DNA of 44,209 nucleotides. It comes from Candidatus Acidiferrum typicum (lineage in GTDB: Bacteria; Acidobacteriota; Terriglobia; Acidiferrales; UBA7541). Location of the stretch: assembly GCA_025463055.1 (NCBI GenBank), contig JAOAPV010000017.1, forward strand, positions 1 through 44,209, given 5' to 3'. This document shows positions 13,834-23,531 of the stretch, one piece after another. The position numbers were made by a program, and so were the translations under genes. The notes below the pieces were generated by a model, which worked only from the letters and a program-made list of their open reading frames with translations, ran no database searches and was not told where the DNA came from. The stretch's first letter is position 1; every line of letters begins with the position of its first letter.

Positions 13834-15594
13834 ATGGCGCGGCGTGACCGTCTCAGCTCGCTACATCGATCCACAACAGCTTTGCTTCTCGTTGTATGGC
13901 TCGCATTCTCCGCGCGCTCTCTCTTCCCACAAGACTCGCCGGCTGCGGCAACTTCCAAGCCGGCGGAGTCGCCGAGCGAAAACGGCTTTCCGGTGAACAA
14001 CGCGCTGGTCGTAAGCAAATGTGGCGGCTGCCACGCTACCGACGCAAAAGGCAACATGTCCCGCATTTCCTGGATTCGCACCACTCCTGAAGGCTGGGAG
14101 GAAGCCATAAAGCGCATGGTTCGACTGCACAGCGTCGCGCTCGATCCATCTGATGCCCGCAAGATTCTTCATTACCTTAGTGACGAGCACGGACTCGCGC
14201 CGGAAGAGGCTAAGCCCGTCGAGTATTTTCCCGAAAATCGCATGATTGATGAGCGTGTGCCCAGCGAAGCGATCACGCGCTCTTGCGTTGCCTGTCACGC
14301 TTTGGCAAAGCCGCTCTCTTGGCGCCGCAGTCCCGAAGACTGGAAGCTCCTCATCAATACCCACATTGCTTTCTTCCCATGGGTCGATAGCCTCAATTTT
14401 CAGCGACCGCCGCAACGTCCAGGCGATCCGCCGCCTCCGTCGGGAAGCGATACACGCGCCCCCGTCGAGCAGGCGCTCGCGTATCTCAATCAAGCTGGAT
14501 CGCTACACTCGGCGGAATGGGCCGACTGGCACGCTCGCATGCGCTCGCCGAAACTGGATGGCCGCTGGCTTGTTTCTGGCACGCAACCTGGCAAAGGGAA
14601 ATTTTTTGGTGCCGTCGAGATCGCCGCGATTCCCACCGGCGATGGATTCACAACAAAAACAAAACTGACCTTCCCCGCCGACAACTCGACAGTCACTGCG
14701 TCCGGCAAAGCCATTGTTTATACCGGCTACGCTTGGCGCGGACGTTCCACTACGGACAAGGCCGGCGCAGCTCCCAACGATCTATCAACCACCCGTGAAG
14801 TGATGATGCTTTCCAAAGATCAGTCGCGGTTGGAAGGCCGCTGGTTTTGGGGGGCGTATCAGGAATTTGGCATGGACGTCGAAATGCGCCGGGCATTGGA
14901 CGGGTCAACGATCTTGGGTATCGACAAATTCGCCTTGAAGACCGGAAGCTTCGCGAGCGAAGTGCAGATCTACGGTGATCGGCTGCCCGCAAATCTCTCG
15001 CCCTCCGACATCGATCTTGGTGTCGGGACCTCAGTCAAGAAGGTAGTCAGCAGCACACCCACTTTGGTGAAAATTATTGTGGACGTGGCAACCAATGCGA
15101 TGCCGGGCAAACGCGATGTAGCCATTAGAGCTGCCGTCGCCCCTGGTGCGTTTGCCGTTTACGATCACATCGATTACCTGAAGGTTTCGCCGCAAACTCC
15201 GCTCTCGCATCTTGGCGGCGACCCGCACGCGAAGGGCTACTGCCAACTTGAAGCTATTGCGTACGCCAATGGCCCGGACAGCAAACCTAACACCGCGGAC
15301 GACATTGAGCTCGGTCCCGTAAACGCGAAATGGAAACTCGAAGAATTCGTCGCCACTATGGGCGATGATGACATCGATTTTGTTGGCACTCTCGACGCCA
15401 ACAGCGGCTTGTTCGCGCCCGCTCTCGACGGCCCGAATCCTAAGCGCAAATTTGGCCGTAACAATTACGGTGATGTTTGGGCTGTCGCGACATTCAAATC
15501 CGCGGGCTCGGACCAGCCTCTTACCGCTCGCAGCTATCTAGTAGTAGCCATTCCCCAATACATGCGATGGGATCAGCCAGAGGTGGCACAGTGA
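13834..15594 (+). CDS. qhpA: Quinohemoprotein amine dehydrogenase alpha subunit (di-heme)
   Basis: The protein has 586 residues from ATG 13834, with AAAGGA 6-7 nt upstream. The signal peptide is TTALLLVVWLAFSARSLFPQ. Two c-type heme sites are visible in the N-terminal cytochrome domain: C63GGC66H67 and C151VAC154H155. Long beta domains follow, with FFGAVEIAAIPTGDGFTT and GYAWRGRSTTDKAG, the layout of the QHNDH alpha subunit. The periplasmic enzyme oxidises primary amines; electrons leave the CTQ cofactor of the gamma subunit through these hemes. It is the first gene of an operon; its TGA overlaps the qhpD GTG start (GTGA). Size and order match Paracoccus and Pseudomonas loci. Confidence 0.93.
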   Translation: MARRDRLSSLHRSTTALLLVVWLAFSARSLFPQDSPAAATSKPAESPSENGFPVNNALVVSKCGGCHATDAKGNMSRISWIRTTPEGWEEAIKRMVRLHSVALDPSDARKILHYLSDEHGLAPEEAKPVEYFPENRMIDERVPSEAITRSCVACHALAKPLSWRRSPEDWKLLINTHIAFFPWVDSLNFQRPPQRPGDPPPPSGSDTRAPVEQALAYLNQAGSLHSAEWADWHARMRSPKLDGRWLVSGTQPGKGKFFGAVEIAAIPTGDGFTTKTKLTFPADNSTVTASGKAIVYTGYAWRGRSTTDKAGAAPNDLSTTREVMMLSKDQSRLEGRWFWGAYQEFGMDVEMRRALDGSTILGIDKFALKTGSFASEVQIYGDRLPANLSPSDIDLGVGTSVKKVVSSTPTLVKIIVDVATNAMPGKRDVAIRAAVAPGAFAVYDHIDYLKVSPQTPLSHLGGDPHAKGYCQLEAIAYANGPDSKPNTADDIELGPVNAKWKLEEFVATMGDDDIDFVGTLDANSGLFAPALDGPNPKRKFGRNNYGDVWAVATFKSAGSDQPLTARSYLVVAIPQYMRWDQPEVAQ

Positions 15595-17024
15595 CCGTCT
15601 ATTCATTAGGTGAATTCCGCCGGTTCCGCGGGCAGAGCGGCGATTTCCTGTATCTGGTCCCGAGCGGCGGCATCTTCTCTCTCGATGAAGCTTCCGCGGC
15701 GATTCTCGACAAGCTCTCGGATGGGCCGCTCTCGCGCACAGACCTGATCGGCTGTGTGTCGCAAAAAATCGGCTACTCGCCTTTGGATGTCACCGAAACC
15801 GTTCAAGAACTCAGCCAAGTCCACGCTATCCGTGACGGCTCTCCAATCTCCACCGCTCCGCAGCAACTCCCGGAGCATTTCCCCTTACAAACCTTGGTGA
15901 TGAACCTGACGAATCAATGCAATCTTTCCTGCCAGTATTGCTACGAATTCGGCGAAGACAAAATCGCGACTCCCGAAGGCAAAAAGAAGTTCATGGATCG
16001 CGAGACCGCGAAGTCCTCAGTGGACTATCTGCTGTCGCAATCCGAAGGGCGCCGCTCCGTGCACATCACTTTTTTCGGCGGCGAGACGTTGATGAATTTC
16101 CCAATGCTGCGCGAAGTCATCGACTATGCCAGCGAGCAAGCCGCCCGCAAAAACGTGAAAATCGATTTCAGCCTTACCACCAACGCCACGCTTCTTACTC
16201 CCGTCATCATCGACTATCTGGCCGCCAACAAAGTCGGCGTAACCGTCAGCCTCGACGGGCCCAAGGAGATGAATGACGCGTTTCGCGTCTTCTCCAATGG
16301 CCGCGGCAGCTACGACATTATCGAGCCTAAAGTGCGTGAACTCCTTGCTCGCCATCACACCCGGCCTATCGCGGCGCGTGTGACCATGACTTCGCAAGCC
16401 ATGGACGTGTTCAAGATTTACCGCCACCTGAAACACGATCTTGGTTTCCACGAAGTCGGCTTCGCTCCCGTAACCTCTTCCGCGAATCGCTTGTACTCCA
16501 TCGGTGTGCCCGGCATGAACGACGTCTTCTCTCAGTTCGGCGAACTCGCCCAAGAATATCTCTCCTTCGCTCTTCGCGGCGAACTGCACGGCTTTTCCAA
16601 CGTCAGCGATACACTCGCGGAGCTGCATCAGGGTGTGAACAAGTCGCATCCGTGTGGAGCTGGCCTTGGCCTCCTGGGCGTCGGACCTTCCGGCGACATC
16701 GCTCCCTGCCATCGCTTCGTCGATTCCGATCAGCACAAACTTGGAAACGTCACTACCGGACTCGATAAACAGAAGCAGTCGGACTTTTTGAACCGCGGCA
16801 ACATTCAATCCAAGACTGATTGCCACAGCTGTTGGGCGCGTCCGCTCTGCGCAGGCGGCTGTCATCACGAAGCCTTCGTGCGCTATGGCGACACCGGACA
16901 CCCAAATCTTCATTATTGCGACTGGATTCGCGGATGGACGCATACCTGTCTCGAAATCTATGGCGCTCTGGCCGAGAGGAATCCGGCATTCCTGGACTAC
17001 TTCGCGGAAAGGAAGGCGGTATGA
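15591..17024 (+). CDS. qhpD: Radical SAM/SPASM QHNDH maturase
   Basis: The protein has 477 residues from GTG 15591, which overlaps the qhpA stop; longer frames intrude into qhpA. The SAM-cluster motif is C110NLSC114QYC117 (CxxxCxxC) after LVMNLTNQ. HITFFGGETLMNFPML is the GGE region. The C-terminal SPASM part carries many cysteines: HPCGAG, IAPCHRF, DCHSCWARPLCAGGCHHE, HYCDWIRG. An N-terminal PqqD/RRE-like domain (1-95; SLDEASAAILDKLSDGPLSR) would bind the QhpC leader. The family forms the Cys-to-Asp/Glu thioether bonds in the gamma subunit in the cytoplasm. It is coupled to qhpC through an ATGA overlap. Confidence 0.94.
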   Translation: MTVYSLGEFRRFRGQSGDFLYLVPSGGIFSLDEASAAILDKLSDGPLSRTDLIGCVSQKIGYSPLDVTETVQELSQVHAIRDGSPISTAPQQLPEHFPLQTLVMNLTNQCNLSCQYCYEFGEDKIATPEGKKKFMDRETAKSSVDYLLSQSEGRRSVHITFFGGETLMNFPMLREVIDYASEQAARKNVKIDFSLTTNATLLTPVIIDYLAANKVGVTVSLDGPKEMNDAFRVFSNGRGSYDIIEPKVRELLARHHTRPIAARVTMTSQAMDVFKIYRHLKHDLGFHEVGFAPVTSSANRLYSIGVPGMNDVFSQFGELAQEYLSFALRGELHGFSNVSDTLAELHQGVNKSHPCGAGLGLLGVGPSGDIAPCHRFVDSDQHKLGNVTTGLDKQKQSDFLNRGNIQSKTDCHSCWARPLCAGGCHHEAFVRYGDTGHPNLHYCDWIRGWTHTCLEIYGALAERNPAFLDYFAERKAV

Positions 17025-17359
17025 AGCATCTTCGGGCTGTGAATCGCAAGGCGCTGCGCATCGAGGAGCATGTTGCGCCAGCTCGCGAGGACGATGTGGT
17101 CGCCCTCCAAAATCCGGCCGGTCCCAAGCCGCACATACCCATGGGCTGCTCGCTCGTGTTCTTCCCCGGATGGGAAGTCGATTCCGCGGGTGGCACCGCG
17201 GGCCTTTGCCAACCGGTCGAGCGCGACCTCTTTGATTGCTACGTCACTTGCTTTTGGCCCGCGCATGTCCCCGACCATTTAAACAATTCGCCCGATTGGA
17301 CTAGTAAATGCGCGGTAGGCACCAAGGACTGGCGCAACGTCGATATAGTTTTCCCATAG
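17021..17359 (+). CDS. qhpC: QHNDH gamma subunit, CTQ-bearing cross-linked peptide
   Basis: The protein has 112 residues from ATG 17021, overlapping the qhpD stop. Aligning Cys43 with Cys7 of the mature Paracoccus gamma subunit puts every modified residue in register: C43/E52, C63/D69 and C77/D85 for the three thioether bridges, and C73/W79 for the cysteine tryptophylquinone. One additional Cys lies at 97. The same register makes the leader about 36 residues (the Paracoccus leader is 28), ending near NPAGPK. The leader is needed for QhpD action, is cut by QhpE, and the peptide leaves through QhpF. There is no Sec signal, as expected. It is the catalytic subunit of the periplasmic enzyme. Confidence 0.94.
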   Translation: MKHLRAVNRKALRIEEHVAPAREDDVVALQNPAGPKPHIPMGCSLVFFPGWEVDSAGGTAGLCQPVERDLFDCYVTCFWPAHVPDHLNNSPDWTSKCAVGTKDWRNVDIVFP

Positions 17360-17384
17360 TGTTTTGTAATTTTGACGGAGGCGC

Positions 17385-18557
17385 ATGATGCGCTCGATTC
17401 TTTTTTCGCTGTTCTCAGCCTTGCTCGCCGTTTCAGCATACGCGGCGCCCGGCGACGGCGCCGGGTTGATTTACCTGGCCACCTGGCCGCATCAAATCCT
17501 TGTCTTCGATACCAGCCAGGAGAAAATCATCGACCACATCGATCTGACCACTGACATAGCTCAGCAGATCGTCGTTTCACCCGACAAGAAAAAACTCTAC
17601 GGTTACACGGTTAAGGACAACTCCATCGTCACTATCGACCTCGCGGCGCGAAAACAAGTCAGCGTCTTTCCGTTGAATGAACCCAACCGCAGCGTGCGCC
17701 TGCTTGGCCTCGCTCCTGATCCCAGCGGCAAGTTTCTTTATTCCGTCGGCCCTTCGGTCGTAAAGCAACCCGATCACTATGACATCGAGCCCACCAAGTT
17801 CATGGTCATTGACCTCGACAATCACAAGATCACCCGTACCGTCGACTTTCCGAAAGACGAGAGCCTCTCAGGCTTCTTCCGCCTACAAATGAAATTCTCA
17901 CCCGACGGAAAATATTTCTACATGTTTCTCGGCAATGTTCTGATCTTCGATAGCCAGACCCTCCAGCTCGTAAAGAAAATCGACCTCGTGGACCCTCACG
18001 TTCCCGGAATCGGAAACGTCATCTTTAACCCCGTCGAAGAAGAACCGGCCGAAGATCCCAACGAGGAGCCTGGCAAGCTCACCAATGTTTTCATGTCCAC
18101 GGATCCCTACGTCCATCGAGCGGTTTTCGGTATCGCCAAAATCGATCTCGCCAACCTCTCGTTCGATTTCACGCCTATTGCTCCTGCGACGACGCTATCC
18201 ATGACCCCGCTGCTCTACACTCCTGATCATTCTGTCGGCTACACAATCGCTATCAACGGCACGCCCGGCAATCGCCGTTGTGAGTTTTGGGCTTTCGATA
18301 TGAAAACGCGCAAACTCATCAACAAAAAAGAATTCGAGGGCCGCAACCGGTTTTCTTTCGGCCTCTCCGCTGATGGCACCAAAATCCTCATCTACGGCGC
18401 TGGCTACGAGATTGACGTCTACGACGCAAAAACGTTTGAGTTTCGACGCAACATCCCCTTGCCCGGTGATATGACCAGCAACATCATCGTCATGCCCGGC
18501 CCTGCAGCTATGGCTCGTTTGGCATCATCTGCAAGCAGCTCTGCGGCGGTCCACTGA
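17385..18557 (+). CDS. qhpB: QHNDH beta subunit, first copy
   Basis: The protein has 390 residues with a signal peptide (MMRSILFSLFSALLAVSAYA). GGAGG at 17377-17381 fits the ATG at 17385 or 17388. The mature part is a repeated-blade beta propeller of YVTN type: LIYLATWPHQILVFD, EKIIDHIDLTTD, VSPDKKKLYGYTVKDN, LAPDPSGKFLYSVG, FSPDGKYFYMFLGN. In the known enzyme the seven-bladed beta subunit covers the gamma subunit and helps form the active site between chains. It lies 25 bp after qhpC. A second full-length beta gene follows directly, with clearly similar sequence throughout. Confidence 0.92.
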   Translation: MMRSILFSLFSALLAVSAYAAPGDGAGLIYLATWPHQILVFDTSQEKIIDHIDLTTDIAQQIVVSPDKKKLYGYTVKDNSIVTIDLAARKQVSVFPLNEPNRSVRLLGLAPDPSGKFLYSVGPSVVKQPDHYDIEPTKFMVIDLDNHKITRTVDFPKDESLSGFFRLQMKFSPDGKYFYMFLGNVLIFDSQTLQLVKKIDLVDPHVPGIGNVIFNPVEEEPAEDPNEEPGKLTNVFMSTDPYVHRAVFGIAKIDLANLSFDFTPIAPATTLSMTPLLYTPDHSVGYTIAINGTPGNRRCEFWAFDMKTRKLINKKEFEGRNRFSFGLSADGTKILIYGAGYEIDVYDAKTFEFRRNIPLPGDMTSNIIVMPGPAAMARLASSASSSAAVH

Positions 18558-18616
18558 GGAATGCCCCGCATCGCCTCACCCGTGGTGCTTCAACTCGCCG
18601 CAAGATCGGAGTCGCG

Positions 18617-19783
18617 ATGTTGACTCGCGTTTCGCGCTGCGTGCTTGCCTGTTTGGGCCTTCTGCTCATCGCAACATCCAATCGCGCTGCGGACAGTTTT
18701 AGCCAACTGATCTTTTTCGGGACGTGGCCGCATCACGTCGTTGTCTTCGATTCCGCTCAGGAGAAAATCGTAGACAACATCGACCTCAAGACCGACGTTC
18801 CTCGCACGCTGATCCTGTCTCCCGATAGAAAGAAAATCTACGCGTCAACGCTCAACGATAACGCGATCGTCACCATCGACGTCGCCACTCGGAAGGTCCT
18901 CTCCTCTTTCACTCTCAATCAAGGCAATCAAAACGTCCGGCTAGTCGGTCTCGCCCCTGATCCCACCGGCAATTATCTTTACGCGATCGCCACCATCATC
19001 TCAAAAAAAATGGACCACTATGATGTAGATCCTGCGAAGTTTGTCGTCATCGACCTCGCAGCGAAAAAAATAACACGCACTGCCGCCTTTCCTCCAGACG
19101 AAGGCACATTTGGCTTCCGTACCACTATAAAACTCTCGCCCGACGGTAAAGTGCTGTATCTCTTTCGTGAAAACATCCTGGCCTTCGATACGTCGGAGTT
19201 CAAGCTCCTCAAGAAAATTGATCTCGCCAAACCGCAGGTCCCTGATATGGAGAATTTGTCTGTCAATCTTCTTGATGATCCCAACGAGCTTCCCGGAAAA
19301 ATCACCAGCGTCTTCAACGCAGCCGACGGGATCATTCATCGGCGGGTCTTTGGCATCGGTACTGTCGACCTCTCCAATCTCTCATTCGATTTCACACCTA
19401 TCGCTCCAGCACCCGGCACCATGACTCCACTCTTCCTCACCCCCGACCGTAAAACTGGTTACACCGTCTCCATCACTGGCGATCCCGGCAACCGACGGTG
19501 CGAGTTCTGGGCCTTCGACATTGCCTCCCGTAAACTTATCCGGAGCCGCGAATTCGACGGTCGGACGCGCTTCTCCTTCGGCCTTTCTGCCGACGGCACC
19601 AAGCTCCTCATCTACGGCGCCGGCTACCAGATCACGGTCTACGACGCCACTACGTTTGAGCAGCGCAACGATGTCGACGTTCCCGGCGACATGACTACCA
19701 ATTTCGTCGTTCTGCCGCTGACCTCTTCCTACGCCTCAGCGCCAGTCGGTAGAAATAACTCCTCCTCTCCGGTCCGTCGATGA
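18617..19783 (+). CDS. QHNDH beta subunit, second copy
   Basis: The protein has 388 residues with its own signal peptide ([20 protein letters not shown]). It aligns end to end with the preceding gene: [15 protein letters not shown] against [29 protein letters not shown] against LAPDPSGKFLYSVG, and both end with an [11 protein letters not shown] - YDATTFE/YDAKTFE - PGDMT series. Identity looks like about 60% by eye. Both copies are intact, so this is a retained duplication rather than decay. It may give alternative enzymes with different substrate pockets, or one copy may serve another partner. It is separated by 59 bp from copy one. Confidence 0.9.
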   Translation: MLTRVSRCVLACLGLLLIATSNRAADSFSQLIFFGTWPHHVVVFDSAQEKIVDNIDLKTDVPRTLILSPDRKKIYASTLNDNAIVTIDVATRKVLSSFTLNQGNQNVRLVGLAPDPTGNYLYAIATIISKKMDHYDVDPAKFVVIDLAAKKITRTAAFPPDEGTFGFRTTIKLSPDGKVLYLFRENILAFDTSEFKLLKKIDLAKPQVPDMENLSVNLLDDPNELPGKITSVFNAADGIIHRRVFGIGTVDLSNLSFDFTPIAPAPGTMTPLFLTPDRKTGYTVSITGDPGNRRCEFWAFDIASRKLIRSREFDGRTRFSFGLSADGTKLLIYGAGYQITVYDATTFEQRNDVDVPGDMTTNFVVLPLTSSYASAPVGRNNSSSPVRR

Positions 19784-19796
19784 TGCAGAGGTGCCC

Positions 19797-20912
19797 ATGA
19801 ACGCCAAGGCAACAATATTCGTTTTTGCGGGTTGTTTCGTCGCCTTTACCGGCGTTTCCTTTCGCAGCGCAAGCGATGAACCTGCGCCAGCTACTTGGAA
19901 TAAACAAGCCGCCGCCAGCTATCTCGATGCTCGTCAAACTTGGTGGATGCACTGGCCTAAAGCCGCCCGCGACCATGACACTTTCTGCGTCTCCTGCCAC
20001 ACAGTGGTCCCCTATCTCCTGGCTCGCTCCGCTCTGCGTTCGGCTCTCGCGCAACCCGCCATTTCAAGCGACGAGCGCAAAATCCTCGACAATGTTCAAA
20101 AGCGCGTGCTGCTTTGGGACGGGCTCGAGCCCTTCTACAGCGATGAAAAAGTTGGACCTATGAAAACGCCGCAATCGCGCGGCACAGAATCGGTCCTCAA
20201 TGCTCTGATCCTCGCGTCGTACGAAACTCAAGATGCGGCGCTGCGTCCCGCTTCAGCCAAGGCGTTCGCCAATATGTGGGCGTTGCAGCAGAAAACCGGC
20301 GAGAAAAGAGGAGCCTGGGCTTGGCTGAACTTCCAGATGGAGCCTTGGGAGGCTGAGGACTCGCAATTCTACGGCGCCACTCTGGCGGCCATTGCTGTTG
20401 CGATGGCTCCGAACGACTATCGTTCTTCGCCGCAAATTCAGCCCAACTTGCAGTTGCTTCGCGAATACCTGCACCGCGGCTGCGAAGCGCAATCGCTAAA
20501 CAATCGCGTCATACTCCTCTGGGCGTCCACGAAACTTCCGGGCCTTCTGACGCCGGAGCAGCAGATTGCGCTCACGTCGAGAGTCCTCTCCCTCCAGCAA
20601 CCAGACGGCGGCTGGAGTCTTTCCTCTCTCGTCGGCGCGTGGAAGCGCGGAGATAACACTCCGCTGGAAACAAAGAGCGACGGCTACGCCACTGGCACGA
20701 TCGCATTTGCCCTGGAACAGACCGGGCTATCTCGCAGCAATCCTCAATTGCGCAAAGCCCTATTCTGGCTCGCCTCCAACCAAGACACGAAACGAGGCCT
20801 TTGGCCGGCGTATTCCTTGAACAAGCAGCGCGATCCATCCGCCGATGGCTGGCTCTTCATGAGCGATGCCGCCACGGCGTACGCGGTTCTCGCTTTGACC
20901 GAGGCTAACTGA
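19797..20912 (+). CDS. c-heme protein with squalene-cyclase-like alpha/alpha toroid
   Basis: The protein has 371 residues from ATG 19797, with GAGG 5 nt upstream. The N-terminus is a signal peptide ([19 protein letters not shown]). A single c-type heme motif C64VSC67H68 follows, then helical repeats of the prenyltransferase/squalene-oxidase type: [88 protein letters not shown]. No DxDD or DDTAD catalytic acid motif of real cyclases is seen, so cyclisation is unlikely. It sits inside the qhp operon, 13 bp after beta copy two and before the exporter gene, where Paracoccus has no such gene. A role as electron acceptor or assembly factor for QHNDH is plausible but untested. Confidence 0.8.
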   Translation: MNAKATIFVFAGCFVAFTGVSFRSASDEPAPATWNKQAAASYLDARQTWWMHWPKAARDHDTFCVSCHTVVPYLLARSALRSALAQPAISSDERKILDNVQKRVLLWDGLEPFYSDEKVGPMKTPQSRGTESVLNALILASYETQDAALRPASAKAFANMWALQQKTGEKRGAWAWLNFQMEPWEAEDSQFYGATLAAIAVAMAPNDYRSSPQIQPNLQLLREYLHRGCEAQSLNNRVILLWASTKLPGLLTPEQQIALTSRVLSLQQPDGGWSLSSLVGAWKRGDNTPLETKSDGYATGTIAFALEQTGLSRSNPQLRKALFWLASNQDTKRGLWPAYSLNKQRDPSADGWLFMSDAATAYAVLALTEAN

Positions 20913-20983
20913 TGCCCGCACAACCGGAACTCCGCCGCTCCGCATCCGCGAAACACCGCGCGCGAAGAATCTCAGGATGAGCC

Positions 20984-22747
20984 GTGCCGTCTAGGATCAC
21001 GAACATCCCATTCACTGAATACCGGCGTGCCCTTGCGTTCGTTTCGCCGTATTGGGGAAGACTCGCACTGGTCGCCGCCCTGGGGTTGTTTTCCACCGCC
21101 GTGGGTCTCGCGCAGCCTTACATCTCCCGCCTCCTGATTGACGACGCTCTCGTTCGCCACAATCTTCGCGCGCTGTGGACTATCGCCACCTTGATGGTCG
21201 TCGTCACTATCGCCGGCTTTGCGCTCAACATCTGCTCGAGTTATCTCTACGTCCGCTTCTCCGCGGAGTGCCTCTTCGACATGCGTCTTGCGGTCTACCG
21301 CCATCTTCAGAAGCTTTCGCCGCGTTTTTTCGCCAAGAGCAAGCTCGGCGACCTGGTTTCCCGCATTAACAACGATATTGGCGAAGTCCAGCGTATCTGT
21401 GCCGATACCTTGCTGTCTTTCCTATCGAACATTCTCTTCTTCGTCGGCAGCGTCGCCATCATGATCTCCCTGAACTGGCGTTTGTTTCTCGTCGGCGTCG
21501 CGCTCCTGCCGCTTAGTATCTTTGCTCTCCGCCATTACCAGCATCGCCTCGCGGCGGAAGCAAAGACCATGCGCGAGCGCAGCTCGGAACTGGGCAGCTT
21601 CCTGATCGAATCGATCCTGGGCATGCGTCTCGTTGTCGCTACCGCTAACGAGGAGCGCGAAACCCAGGAATTCCGCCGCCGTAATTCCAATTTCATCCGC
21701 TCGCTGCTTTCCATGCAGTGGATGTCTTTCCTCGGCGGCGCTCTTCCCGGGTCTATTCTCACCGTTTCAAGCGCCATCGTTTTTCTCTACGGCGGGAAGC
21801 TGGTCATTGATGGGCGACTCACCATCGGAGGCTTGGTAGCCTTCATGGCGTACCACACGCGCCTGCTCTCACCGGTGCAAACCCTGCTCGGCACTTACAC
21901 AAATCTGGTAACCGGCGGCGTCTCCCTCGGCCGCGTCTTCGAACTCTTCGACACGCCTGTGGAAGTCCAGGAATCCGCGAGCGCGGCACCGTGTGGCAGA
22001 CTTCGGGGCGAAGTTTCCTTCAATCACGTCCGGTTCCGATTCTCGCCGGATACTTCCGTACTCGAAGACGTCTCCTTTCGCATTCCCGCCGGATCTATCT
22101 GCGCCGTGGTTGGTGCAAGCGGTGCAGGAAAGTCCACTCTTGCGGATTTGGTTCTTCGCTTCTATGACCCGGATTCCGGCGTCGTAACCATCGACGGCCA
22201 CGATGTTCGAACGTTGCGGCTCAGCGATCTTCGGCGTGAAGTCGCCCTAGTCGAGCAAACTCCCTATCTCTTCCGTGCTTCCGTCCGCGAAAACATCGCC
22301 TACGGAAGACCTGGTGCCACTTTGGACGAAATCCGGGCCTGCGCTCGGGATGCCGCGCTTGATTCCTTCATCGCCTCGCTCCCCGAAGGCTATGACACCA
22401 TCATCGGCGAGCGGGGCAGCACCATGTCTGCGGGTGAACGACAGCGAATTGCCCTGGCCCGCGCTCTTCTCCGTAATCCTTCCGTTCTCGTCTTGGACGA
22501 GCCTACTTCTGCGCTCGACCCCGTTTCCGAAAGCAGCGTTGCCGATGTGCTTTCCGGCGCGTTCGCGGGCCGCACCGTCATCCTCATCACACATCGCATG
22601 TCTCTCGCGGAAAAGGCGGACAACATTGTCGTCTTGAAGGATGGCCGGATCGTTCAGCAAGGGACTCCTCGCGAGCTAATTTCTTCGCACGGTGTGCTCG
22701 AACACTACTTTCAAGTTATGCGAAGCCCAGTCGCGGAAATCGCATGA
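20984..22747 (+). CDS. qhpF: ABC transporter (fused permease-ATPase), QhpC exporter
   Basis: The protein has 587 residues from GTG 20984, with AGGA about 7 nt before. Six transmembrane helices fill residues about 20-305. The ATPase half has Walker A GASGAGKST (377-385), Q-loop ALVEQTPYLF, signature MSAGERQ (481-487; LSGGQ in most exporters), Walker B VLVLDEPTSALD and switch His in LITHRMS. It is a type I exporter half-size unit, acting as a homodimer. In QHNDH loci this protein carries the cross-linked gamma subunit across the inner membrane. Its stop overlaps the qhpE start (ATGA), tying protease and exporter together. Confidence 0.9.
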   Translation: MPSRITNIPFTEYRRALAFVSPYWGRLALVAALGLFSTAVGLAQPYISRLLIDDALVRHNLRALWTIATLMVVVTIAGFALNICSSYLYVRFSAECLFDMRLAVYRHLQKLSPRFFAKSKLGDLVSRINNDIGEVQRICADTLLSFLSNILFFVGSVAIMISLNWRLFLVGVALLPLSIFALRHYQHRLAAEAKTMRERSSELGSFLIESILGMRLVVATANEERETQEFRRRNSNFIRSLLSMQWMSFLGGALPGSILTVSSAIVFLYGGKLVIDGRLTIGGLVAFMAYHTRLLSPVQTLLGTYTNLVTGGVSLGRVFELFDTPVEVQESASAAPCGRLRGEVSFNHVRFRFSPDTSVLEDVSFRIPAGSICAVVGASGAGKSTLADLVLRFYDPDSGVVTIDGHDVRTLRLSDLRREVALVEQTPYLFRASVRENIAYGRPGATLDEIRACARDAALDSFIASLPEGYDTIIGERGSTMSAGERQRIALARALLRNPSVLVLDEPTSALDPVSESSVADVLSGAFAGRTVILITHRMSLAEKADNIVVLKDGRIVQQGTPRELISSHGVLEHYFQVMRSPVAEIA

Positions 22748-23475
22748 CTTTGCGGGTACGCATCGGCATGATTGACACGGGTGTGAACGTCGCGCACCCT
22801 CACGTCGGCAACATCGCCGGCGGCGTCACCATCGGGCCGGAGGGAGAGACCGCGGACTACGAAGATCGGCTCGGTCACGGCACCGCTATCGCCGCCTTGC
22901 TCCACCAGCAAGCCCCTGAAGCGCAGCTAATCGGGGTGAAAGTCTTTGACCGCAGCCTTGCCACAAATCGAGACACTGTCATTCGCGCTATCGATTGGTG
23001 CCTGCGAAACGAAATCGACATCATCAATCTCAGCCTTGGCACCGCCAATCCGGCCCATCGCATTGGGTTCGAGGACGCCGTGCGCCGCATTAGCGCTAAT
23101 GGCAAAGCCATTGTCTCCGCCCACGATATCAACGGCACCCTCGCCCTGCCCGGCTGCCTCCCCGGCGTAATCGCCGTTGTGCCGGACACGACCTGCAGTG
23201 ATTCGATCCATGTCTTCAGGCCCAACGGGACTTCCGAATCTGCAAAGCCCACGGAACTCATTGACTCGAGGCCAGGAAAAATTATTTTCTCCGCTTCACC
23301 GTATCCCCGTGAAATTCCCGGTGTCCCCCGCGATCGTAACATCCACGGCGTAAGTTTCGCCGTAGCCCACGTCACGGCAGCTCTAGCCCGCCTCTGGCCC
23401 ACCGCGCCCGTCTCGCAAGATTGGGAATCCACTCTCGCCAACGCGTTGTTAAGTTTTCAGACTGTAGAAGCGTAG
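22744..23475 (+). CDS. qhpE: Subtilisin-like serine protease, QhpC leader peptidase
   Basis: The protein has 243 residues, short for a subtilase and without signal peptide or propeptide, so it works in the cytoplasm. The catalytic triad is visible: D11 (GMIDTGVN), H45 (GHGTAIA) and S204 (HGVSFAVAHV). Segments NEIDIINLSLG and SAHDINGTLALPG match the substrate-binding core. In Paracoccus the counterpart removes the QhpC leader after cross-linking. It overlaps qhpF by four bases and is the last plus-strand gene of the operon. It ends 57 bp before the convergent qhpG gene. Confidence 0.92.
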   Translation: MTLRVRIGMIDTGVNVAHPHVGNIAGGVTIGPEGETADYEDRLGHGTAIAALLHQQAPEAQLIGVKVFDRSLATNRDTVIRAIDWCLRNEIDIINLSLGTANPAHRIGFEDAVRRISANGKAIVSAHDINGTLALPGCLPGVIAVVPDTTCSDSIHVFRPNGTSESAKPTELIDSRPGKIIFSASPYPREIPGVPRDRNIHGVSFAVAHVTAALARLWPTAPVSQDWESTLANALLSFQTVEA

Positions 23476-23531
23476 ATCGTAAGACACGCGGACTTTGCGG
23501 CCGCCCGATTTAGCGAGCTCTTTGACTTCTA

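Noticed and set aside
16017-16943. 308-codon minus-strand frame
   Set aside because: It is antisense to the well-supported qhpD gene and shows no family motif.
19797-20912. A functional squalene or oxidosqualene cyclase
   Set aside because: The catalytic DxDD-type acid motif is missing, the protein is far shorter than the roughly 650-residue cyclases, and it carries a signal peptide and c-heme site.
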